This document shows positions 1 to 4,843 of a stretch of DNA of 5,256 nucleotides, piece by piece (within the stretch, counting starts at the first letter, position 1; each line of letters begins with the position of its first letter). The notes beneath the pieces are model-generated. The model was not told the origin of the DNA. It saw nothing but the letters and a program-made list of their open reading frames with translations, and searched no databases. The stretch comes from an uncultured Clostridium sp. (GTDB lineage Bacteria > Bacillota_A > Clostridia > Lachnospirales > Lachnospiraceae). The stretch is taken from positions 1 through 5,256 of the forward strand of contig USQV01000087.1 of assembly GCA_900556965.1 (NCBI GenBank), written 5' to 3'. The position numbers were made by a program, and so were the translations under genes.

Positions 1-2300
1 CTCATCCGTGCATCGGAAAGCTATCCGCCGGAGAAACTTATTTTCTTATAGAAGAAGAAGCACCGGAGGGTTATCTGGTATCTCCTGCCACGTTGTTTAC
101 GATATCGAAGGACGGGAGCCACGTTATAGAGATCGCCAAAGGATCAGGAAAGATCATTATGGATACGGAGGAAAGCACCGGAAAGCTGAAAACGTTGTCT
201 GTTTTATGTCGCTCCGTCACAGGCGGACGGTTTGTTCTTAAAAACAGGGAACAGGTCATTTCTGCCGGGGAGATGCAAGGTGTGATCGAGATTCCGGATC
301 AGATCCCGGAGGGTGAGAGCCTGACGGTCAGCCAGTGGGTTACTTTTTCTGACGGATCGGAAAAGGCAATAAAAAATGAAAGCTTTCGTGTATACAGAAA
401 AGCCGGAGTCTGTCGGATAAATGTAAAAGCTCCGGTGAAAACAGAGTATCTTCTTTCGGATAAAAACGGAAGAAGCATCGCATTATGGGACGGACAGGAG
501 AATGAAAGAAAGCGGATAGAAGGTACCCTTTGGACGGAGGGAAGCTACAGACTGGAGGAGCGGCTCGTATTTGATGATGGGAGCAGGATCCCAGTGGAAA
601 GAACAGACCTTGGAATTGGAAACAGAAAAGCTGTCGATCATCTGGATATGAAGGATCGCAAGACGGAGGTGAGGATCAGAAAGACAGATAGGGAGAACGG
701 AAAATGGGTTCCGGGTGCAAAGCTTTCGATTAAAGACAGGAATGGAAAGACAATTGCATCATGGAATTCCGGTGAAGATGAGTATCTTCTTTCCGGCATC
801 TTAAAGCCGGGAGAAGAATATCGACTTGTGGAGGATCAGGCCCCGGAGGGATATTGGAAAGAGGAAGATATTCTATTCACGGTTTCAGAGGATGGCAGGA
901 TAGATCTGATCCGGATGGAGGACAGAAAAAAGGAAACAGAGCCTCCGAAGGAACCGGAACCGCCAACAAAGCCGGATGTGCCGGACAGACCAAAGCCGCC
1001 GAAAGAGCCGGAAAAACCGGATTACCCCGGAGATTCTAAGGATCCTCATCCCCCGGTGGAAACGCCGGATGGCCCGGGCCCGGGAAACCAGCCGGAGCTT
1101 CCTACAGAACCAATGAAGCCGGAAAAGCGTCCGGGAGTTATTACTGCAAAATATGCCCCCTCCACAGGAGGCGCGGGATATGCAGATCTGAGAAATCCGG
1201 GTAAAATAAGAGGTAAAACCGGTATTTATGTGCCCAAAACCGGAGACAGCCGAAATCCGCTTTTATATATCGGCGGAATGGTGGCTTTTATCATAGCAGC
1301 CGCAGTGATCCTTACACTTTCGAGGAAGAAGACCGCAGATAAAACGAAGCGAAGGTTTAATATCTTCCTTTTCACCGCCTTTTTGGTAATGGCAGGCTTC
1401 CAAAATATAAATGCGTGGGCTGAGGAAATGTCCGATCCAAGGGAAAACGGACGAAATGCAAAGATCTATGAAAGCCCTGTATTTGTCGGGGAAAGGAAAG
1501 ATCTGATCCCCGCAGACGTTATCAAGGAGGATGGAAAACAATACCGGCTGGTGTCGATGGAGGAAAAGGACGCCGTCAGAGAAAAAGAAATCACGTATGC
1601 GTCAGCCGACATCCCATACTTATTGGAAGGCAGCCAGAAGCCGCCGGATACTGCTTTGATCACACTAAAGGATGAGTATGCCCAAAGTGAATATGAGCGG
1701 GAGGTTCCCTTGCTTAAGGTCACGGAAAAAGATGTTTTCTGGTCGGATGACTTTCATTTTCCGTTAACGGTAACCGGCTATGATGCCGATTCCTTTCGGA
1801 TCGGAGAAACAGAGATACCGGCCGAGGCAGATATGATACGGTACGAGGATGCCTTTTTAGAATATCTGGGGCTTTCTGCCGACTGTTATCAGATCAACAA
1901 GATCGAATGGAGTGGGGAGAGCTATGAAAAGGATGGAGAAAAATGCCGGGATGGAGAGGCAAAGGGAAAAAAGCTCGTCAGAAGCGTGTCTGTAAAATAC
2001 GGAGGTCAGGTAGAAGCTCCAAGGCTTGAAGGCAAACAGTATGTGGCACTTTATGAGGAGATCTCAGGGGCAGATATGGATACAGAGGAAACAGAAACAA
2101 CAGTTTCGGAAGAAACAGAGGCATCAGCAGGATCGCCGATCGATGCCGAAGCTTTACAGAAAATTTCTTTTACAGAAAGAGTTTTATCATGGATCCGGGA
2201 ATACCGGACGGTAATAGCGGTCAGCATTTTCTTTCTTCTGTTTCTTCTTTCGGCACTGCTTCTCTTTTTTCGCATCGGAAAAAAAGGTAAGTATAAATGA
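1..2300 (+). CDS. Cna-B/SpaA-domain surface adhesin or pilin-like protein, fused to a second secreted membrane-anchored module (5' end outside window)
   Basis: Likely a cell-surface adhesin or pilin-like protein. The frame is open from the left edge (first full codon at 3, about 765 residues visible), so the TTG at 93 is internal and the true start lies upstream. Counting the codon at 3 as residue 1, I see: the end of a Cna-B domain (about 1-50, with YFLIEEEAPEGY), two degenerate Cna-B-like units (about 55-220), a canonical Cna-B domain (about 222-310), a Pro/Glu/Lys-rich stalk (311-378), VPKTGD (410-415), a membrane helix (420-440), a basic loop, a second hydrophobic segment shaped like a signal peptide (452-473, ending AWA), an unrecognised ectodomain (474-about 690), a Thr/Glu-rich tether and a final membrane helix (736-756) followed by a basic tail. 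Basic residues flank the helices on the predicted cytoplasmic side each time. Cna-B domains and sortase anchoring are known family traits. The role of the second half is unknown. A lost stop codon or an assembly error between two genes is the main alternative to a genuine fusion. Confidence 0.85.
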   Translation, partial: HPCIGKLSAGETYFLIEEEAPEGYLVSPATLFTISKDGSHVIEIAKGSGKIIMDTEESTGKLKTLSVLCRSVTGGRFVLKNREQVISAGEMQGVIEIPDQIPEGESLTVSQWVTFSDGSEKAIKNESFRVYRKAGVCRINVKAPVKTEYLLSDKNGRSIALWDGQENERKRIEGTLWTEGSYRLEERLVFDDGSRIPVERTDLGIGNRKAVDHLDMKDRKTEVRIRKTDRENGKWVPGAKLSIKDRNGKTIASWNSGEDEYLLSGILKPGEEYRLVEDQAPEGYWKEEDILFTVSEDGRIDLIRMEDRKKETEPPKEPEPPTKPDVPDRPKPPKEPEKPDYPGDSKDPHPPVETPDGPGPGNQPELPTEPMKPEKRPGVITAKYAPSTGGAGYADLRNPGKIRGKTGIYVPKTGDSRNPLLYIGGMVAFIIAAAVILTLSRKKTADKTKRRFNIFLFTAFLVMAGFQNINAWAEEMSDPRENGRNAKIYESPVFVGERKDLIPADVIKEDGKQYRLVSMEEKDAVREKEITYASADIPYLLEGSQKPPDTALITLKDEYAQSEYEREVPLLKVTEKDVFWSDDFHFPLTVTGYDADSFRIGETEIPAEADMIRYEDAFLEYLGLSADCYQINKIEWSGESYEKDGEKCRDGEAKGKKLVRSVSVKYGGQVEAPRLEGKQYVALYEEISGADMDTEETETTVSEETEASAGSPIDAEALQKISFTERVLSWIREYRTVIAVSIFFLLFLLSALLLFFRIGKKGKYK
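3..932 (+). repeat. Tandem Cna-B (SpaA-like) domain array within the adhesin
   Basis: Four related protein units follow one another. Unit 1 (3 to about 150) is only the end of a domain, with catalytic-type Glu 17 in the Y-x-L-x-E-x-x-AP-x-GY motif. Unit 2 (about 174-407) keeps only the FSDGSEK-type hairpin. Unit 3 (408-662) has DKNGRSIALW, YRLEE and a closing strand HLDMKDRK. Unit 4 (666-932) is complete: Lys 227 in IRKTD, Glu 277 in YRLVEDQAPEGY and Asp 307 in IRMEDRKK. Units 3 and 4 share the pattern D-K/R-NG-x-x-IA-x-W ... Y-R-L-x-E. The Lys/Glu/Asp set matches the intramolecular Lys-Asp isopeptide bond known from Cna-B2 domains. That the bond forms here is inferred. The units are diverged at DNA level, so this is a protein-domain repeat. 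Confidence 0.7.
1230..1331 (+). other. Sortase sorting signal (VPKTGD, membrane helix, basic tail) internal to the adhesin
   Basis: VPKTGD at 1230-1247 is an LPXTG-like motif. It is followed after a short spacer by a hydrophobic helix (about 1260-1319) and then Arg-Lys-Lys. This is the complete three-part cell-wall sorting signal, and a Pro-rich stalk precedes it as expected. It normally forms the extreme C-terminus, but here more than 320 further residues follow in frame. By family knowledge, sortase would cut between Thr and Gly and attach the upstream adhesin to peptidoglycan or to a pilus subunit. No sortase gene is inside the window. Confidence 0.75.
1332..1421 (+). other. Internal signal-peptide-like segment with predicted signal peptidase I site
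   Basis: A basic n-region (KTADKTKRR) leads into a hydrophobic core (1356 to about 1400) and a polar c-region ending in Ala-Trp-Ala at 1413-1421, followed by Glu-Glu. This is the A-x-A pattern cut by type I signal peptidase. No ATG, GTG or TTG codon with a convincing ribosome binding site lies just before it. The nearest in-frame ATG (1278) falls within the preceding membrane helix. The segment therefore seems to be translated only as part of the long protein. It would act as a re-entry helix, and possibly as a cleavage point freeing the second ectodomain from the sortase-anchored half. Confidence 0.6.
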
Positions 2301-2319
2301 TTTCTCCGGGGAATACATT
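2291..2319 (+). promoter_or_regulatory. Candidate sigma-E-type sporulation promoter for spmB
   Basis: An AATACATT element at 2312-2319 matches seven of the eight positions of the sigma-E -10 pattern CATACAnT, counting n as free. A GTATAAA at 2291-2297 carries the ATA core and A/T-rich end of the sigma-E -35 element. The 14-base spacer is in the usual 13-15 range. The element overlaps the stop codon of the adhesin gene, and initiation would fall about 20 bases before the spmB ATG. In Bacillus subtilis the dacB-spmA-spmB operon is known to be sigma-E dependent, which fits. This is a match by eye only, and short A/T-rich motifs arise easily by chance. Confidence 0.35.
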
Positions 2320-2345
2320 ATCTCAAAAAAGGAAAAATTAAAAAT

Positions 2346-2873
2346 ATGAAAATTTTGATCTTTTTATCTGAGTTTATGGTTCCTTTGACCATCTTTTATA
2401 TTGTAGGATTCGGATTCCTTTCCAAACGGCCGGTGTTTGATGATTTTTTAAAGGGCGCGGCAGAGGGAATGAAGATCGTTTCGGAAATTATGCCGACCCT
2501 GATCGGATTGATGACTGCTGTGGGGATATTAAAGGCATCCGGATTTTTAGAGGCAGTTGCCGGGTGGATGGAGGTTCCGGCCGGGTATCTTAAGATTCCG
2601 GCCGCGGTACTTCCTGTCATACTTGTCCGGATCGTGTCCGGATCGGCAGCTACCGGGCTGATCGTGGATATCTTTAAAAATTATGGGCCGGATTCGATCG
2701 TGGGAAATATGGTTTCGATCATGATGGGATGCACAGAAACCGTGTTTTATACGATGAGCGTGTATTTTATGACCGCAGGGATCCGAAAAACAAGATGGAC
2801 TCTGCCGGGGGCTTTACTGGCTACGGCTGCCGGGATCGGGGCCAGCATTGTGCTGGCAGGAGCCATGACCTGA
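2346..2873 (+). CDS. spmB: Spore maturation protein B (SpmB)
   Basis: An integral membrane protein that, with SpmA, contributes to spore core dehydration and maturation in Bacillus. The 175-residue length matches the usual size of about 178. Family hallmarks are visible in order: GILKASG (about 60-66), a VRIVSGSAATGL stretch (about 95-106), YGPDS (about 113-117), then GCTETVFY and VYFMTAGIRKTR near 128-150, closely resembling the B. subtilis protein. Several hydrophobic segments fit a multi-spanning protein. The ATG at 2346 is preceded by AAGGA (2329-2333) at a somewhat long 12-base spacing. The gene begins 45 bases after the adhesin stop. Its usual partner spmA is not next to it, which is odd. 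No terminator separates it from marR downstream. Recognition is confident. Its activity in this strain depends on whether the organism sporulates and has spmA elsewhere. Confidence 0.93.
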   Translation: MKILIFLSEFMVPLTIFYIVGFGFLSKRPVFDDFLKGAAEGMKIVSEIMPTLIGLMTAVGILKASGFLEAVAGWMEVPAGYLKIPAAVLPVILVRIVSGSAATGLIVDIFKNYGPDSIVGNMVSIMMGCTETVFYTMSVYFMTAGIRKTRWTLPGALLATAAGIGASIVLAGAMT

Positions 2874-2901
2874 AAACTGGCAGAAATAGTAAAGGCTGTT
2901 C

Positions 2902-2931
2902 TTGCGTTACGGTGCTTTAATGTGGTATCAT
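2902..2931 (+). promoter_or_regulatory. Possible upstream promoter of marR (extended -10)
   Basis: TATCAT at 2926-2931 with TG-G directly before it (2923-2925) resembles an extended -10 element. TTGCGT at 2902-2907 is a weak -35, 18 bases upstream. A start near 2938 would give a transcript containing the GAGAGGG stretch (2967-2973) in front of the GTG start of marR. It is weaker than the promoter at 2936-2964 and could simply be chance. Confidence 0.3.
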
Positions 2932-2935
2932 CATT

Positions 2936-2964
2936 TTGACAGAGATAATACAGATAGATAAAAT
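2936..2964 (+). promoter_or_regulatory. Near-consensus vegetative promoter of marR-pfp
   Basis: A perfect -35 hexamer TTGACA (2936-2941) lies 17 bases from TAAAAT (2959-2964), which matches TATAAT at five of six positions. This is the strongest housekeeping-sigma promoter visible in the window. Initiation would be near 2971. The TTG at 2936 and the ATG at 2963 are therefore inside the promoter and cannot start translation from its transcript, which supports the GTG at 2984 as the marR start. The resulting leader would be only about 13 bases. Confidence 0.6.
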
Positions 2965-2976
2965 GAGAGAGGGCTT

Positions 2977-2992
2977 GTTATCAGTGGATAAC
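2977..2992. promoter_or_regulatory. Candidate MarR operator: 16-base inverted repeat at the marR start
   Basis: GTTATC (2977-2982) and GATAAC (2987-2992) are perfect inverted arms around a four-base spacer. The site lies just downstream of the predicted transcription start and spans the GTG start codon. MarR proteins typically bind 16-20-base inverted repeats at or near their own promoter. The sequence differs from the known FabT-type site (TTTGA-TCAAA core), and six-base arms can occur by chance, so the call rests mainly on position. Confidence 0.3.
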
Positions 2993-3427
2993 TATAAGAT
3001 CTTTAATGAAGTGCTGGTGCGCTTGTTTCGGGATATTATGAATATTGAGGAGCGGTCTCTTGTGACACCGGAATTTAAGGATATCACAAGCAATGACATG
3101 CATGTAATTGAAGCGATCGGAGTAGGCACGCCCAAAAACATGTCCACGATTGCCAGAGAATTGTCGGTTACGGTAGGTACATTGACAATTGCAATGAACA
3201 GTCTGGTAAAAAAGGGCTATGTGATCCGGGAAAGAGGTCTTGAGGACAGGCGTGTTGTGTATATATCTCTTTCAAAACGAGGACTGGAGGCTTACGAGCA
3301 TCATGCCGCGTTCCACCGCCGTATGGTCGAGGCGATAACACAGGACCTGAGCGAAGACGAGATGAAGATTCTGGTTCAGGCTTTGTCCCGCATAGACAAA
3401 TGGTTCAGAGATGAGGAACGCGTATAA
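2984..3427 (+). CDS. MarR-family transcriptional regulator (FabT-like)
   Basis: A dimeric winged-helix DNA-binding repressor of about 147 residues, the usual MarR size. Helix 1 contains NEVLVRLFRDIMNIEE. The DNA-binding region follows: NMSTIARELSVTVGTLTIA (about 52-70) as helix-turn-helix, then NSLVKKGYVIRER and the wing with DRRVVYISLS (about 88-97). From memory, the combination KDITSNDMHVIEAIG plus VTVGTLTIA-type recognition helix resembles regulators placed before fatty-acid synthesis genes in clostridia; here the neighbour is phosphofructokinase instead. The frame also offers TTG 2936 and ATG 2963, but both lie in a strong promoter. GTG 2984 gives an N-terminus of the length expected for relatives and has GAGG (2969-2972) upstream, so I prefer it. 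The stop is 22 bases before the pfp start, suggesting one operon and possible self-regulation. The ligand is unknown. Confidence 0.88.
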   Translation: MDNYKIFNEVLVRLFRDIMNIEERSLVTPEFKDITSNDMHVIEAIGVGTPKNMSTIARELSVTVGTLTIAMNSLVKKGYVIRERGLEDRRVVYISLSKRGLEAYEHHAAFHRRMVEAITQDLSEDEMKILVQALSRIDKWFRDEERV

Positions 3428-3436
3428 TAATACATC

Positions 3437-3442
3437 AGGGGG
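3437..3442 (+). promoter_or_regulatory. Ribosome binding site deciding the pfp start
   Basis: AGGGGG sits seven bases before the ATG at 3450. The frame contains an earlier ATG at 3411, but that one lies inside marR, lacks a good Shine-Dalgarno sequence and would add 13 residues ahead of the conserved GNVIVGQSGGPT start of the enzyme. The site therefore fixes the start at 3450. Confidence 0.8.
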
Positions 3443-3449
3443 ATTCACT

Positions 3450-4688
3450 ATGAAGGGAAACGTGATCGTTGGACAATCGGGCGGACCGACAGCTGCAATC
3501 AATTCCAGTCTTGCCGGAGTTTACAGAACGGCAATAGACCGAGGAGCGAAAAAGGTATATGGAATGCTTCATGGTATCCAGGGACTTATGGAGGAGAAAT
3601 ATATCGATCTTTCCGATCATATCCGTAATGAGCTGGATGAGGAGCTGTTAAAGAGAACACCGGAGGCTTACCTTGGCTCCTGCCGTTATAAGCTTCCGGA
3701 GATCCATGAAAATCCGGAAATATTTGAAAAAATTTTTGGAATCCTTGAAAAGCTGGAGATCGAAAGCTTTATCTATATCGGCGGAAATGACTCTATGGAT
3801 ACGATTAAAAAGCTTTCCGATTATGCAATCGTAAAGGGACATTCCACCAAATTTATCGGTGTTCCAAAAACCATCGATAATGATCTTGCTCTTACCGATC
3901 ATACACCGGGCTATGGAAGTGCGGCAAAGTATATTGGTACATCCACAAAGGAGATCATACGTGACAGTAATGCGCTCGAATACAGGAAAGGGCTTGTTAC
4001 AGTGATCGAGGTCATGGGACGAAATGCCGGATGGCTGACAGGTGCAACGGCACTTTCAAAGGGAGAAGATTGTGAAGGCCCGGATCTGATTTATCTTCCG
4101 GAGCTTCCCTTCGACGTGGAAAAATTTGTAGAGAAGGTAAAATCTCTGCTCCAGAAGAAACAGTCGGTCGTTGTTGCTGTTTCTGAGGGGATCCGCCTTG
4201 AAGACGGACGTTATGTTTGCGAGCTGACAGACGGTGTGGATTTTGTAGATGCCTTCGGACATAAACAATTAAGCGGAACAGCAAATTATCTGGCATGCCG
4301 GATCGCGAATGAGATCGGCTGTAAGTCAAGAGGAATCGAACTTTCCACACTTCAGAGAGCGGCTTCCCATCTTGTCTCCAGAATCGACATTATCGAGGCA
4401 TATCAGGTCGGCGGTGCAGCGGTGAAGGCAGCAGATGAAGGGGATACGGGAGAGATGGTGATCTTAGAGAGATTATCCGATGATCCGTATCAGTGTACGA
4501 CAAGCCTGAGAAATGTCCATAAGGTATCAAATGTCGAGAAGGTCGTTCCGAGAGAATGGATCAGTGAGAACGGCGATTATGTAACAGAGGAATTTCTGAA
4601 TTATGTCAGACCATTGATACAGGGGGATGTGCCTCCGATCATGGTAGACGGAATCCCCAGACATTTATACCACAATGACAGATGGTAG
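3450..4688 (+). CDS. pfp: Pyrophosphate-dependent 6-phosphofructokinase (diphosphate--fructose-6-phosphate 1-phosphotransferase)
   Basis: Cytoplasmic glycolytic enzyme that phosphorylates fructose 6-phosphate to the 1,6-bisphosphate, here probably with pyrophosphate in a reversible reaction. The 412 residues carry the phosphofructokinase fold: VGQSGGPT (7-14) for the phosphoryl donor, GGNDS (111-115), PKTIDND (139-145) with the catalytic Asp 143, and MGR (189-191) for the sugar phosphate. ATP enzymes usually have GGDGS and PGTID. The Asp at the second variable position of GGND and the Lys in PKTID are the known determinants of pyrophosphate use, so donor specificity is well supported though inferred. 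Asn 113 replaces the more usual Asp of GGDD. The overall sequence closely resembles, from memory, the clostridial pyrophosphate enzymes. The start has a strong AGGGGG site and follows marR by 22 bases, so expression is probably from the marR promoter. Confidence 0.93.
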   Translation: MKGNVIVGQSGGPTAAINSSLAGVYRTAIDRGAKKVYGMLHGIQGLMEEKYIDLSDHIRNELDEELLKRTPEAYLGSCRYKLPEIHENPEIFEKIFGILEKLEIESFIYIGGNDSMDTIKKLSDYAIVKGHSTKFIGVPKTIDNDLALTDHTPGYGSAAKYIGTSTKEIIRDSNALEYRKGLVTVIEVMGRNAGWLTGATALSKGEDCEGPDLIYLPELPFDVEKFVEKVKSLLQKKQSVVVAVSEGIRLEDGRYVCELTDGVDFVDAFGHKQLSGTANYLACRIANEIGCKSRGIELSTLQRAASHLVSRIDIIEAYQVGGAAVKAADEGDTGEMVILERLSDDPYQCTTSLRNVHKVSNVEKVVPREWISENGDYVTEEFLNYVRPLIQGDVPPIMVDGIPRHLYHNDRW

Positions 4689-4705
4689 AACATAGCATTT
4701 AACCG

Positions 4706-4728
4706 AAGCGGATTGCGAATATCCGCTT
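4706..4728. other. Short hairpin after pfp without a T-tract
   Basis: AAGCGGAT (4706-4713) and ATCCGCTT (4721-4728) form a perfect 8-base-pair stem with a seven-base loop, 17 bases after the pfp stop. Neither strand has a run of T after it, so it is not a standard intrinsic terminator. It may protect the 3' end of the pfp transcript or be an accidental repeat. Confidence 0.45.
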
Positions 4729-4780
4729 GACCAAAATTAAGAGTCAGAAAAATAAACAGCCGGCAAAATAATAACAAAAC

Positions 4781-4821
4781 TAAAACAAGCGACATCCTGA
4801 TCAGGGATATCGCTTGTTTTA
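4781..4821. terminator. Bidirectional intrinsic terminator between pfp and nhaC
   Basis: A 17-base arm at 4781-4797 pairs with 4805-4821 around a seven-base loop containing TGATCA. The upper strand has one C-A mismatch, which becomes a G-U wobble in the lower-strand RNA, so the lower-strand hairpin is fully paired. The arms begin with A-runs and end with TTGTTTT, and the lower strand continues into further T-rich sequence (complement of about 4764-4781). It lies between convergent genes and can end both transcripts. The rest of the 155-base gap (4689-4843) shows only the small hairpin at 4706-4728. Confidence 0.85.
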
Positions 4822-4843
4822 CTAAAGTAATAGTAGAGAGGTT

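Noticed and set aside
93..95. TTG as the start of the adhesin gene
   Set aside because: The frame is open to the left edge and the upstream residues are a clear Cna-B domain end (YFLIEEEAPEGY), so this codon is internal.
1073..1084. Twelve-base palindrome CCCGGGCCCGGG
   Set aside because: It is explained by codons for Gly-Pro-Gly-Pro-Gly in the proline-rich stalk; nothing around it suggests a binding site or hairpin function.
2396..2620. Reverse-strand open frame opposite spmB, and similar antisense frames elsewhere
   Set aside because: These are shadows of confidently identified genes, without ribosome binding sites or recognisable protein features.
2874..2901. Terminator between spmB and marR
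   Set aside because: Only a four-base stem around the spmB stop can be drawn and there is no T-run after it.
3411..3413. ATG as the start of pfp
   Set aside because: It lies inside marR, lacks a good ribosome binding site and precedes the conserved enzyme start by 13 unrelated residues; ATG 3450 has AGGGGG at ideal spacing.
3423..3428. Perfect TATAAT hexamer at the marR stop, as a pfp promoter
   Set aside because: No acceptable -35 element lies 16-18 bases upstream, and initiation would fall almost on the ribosome binding site.
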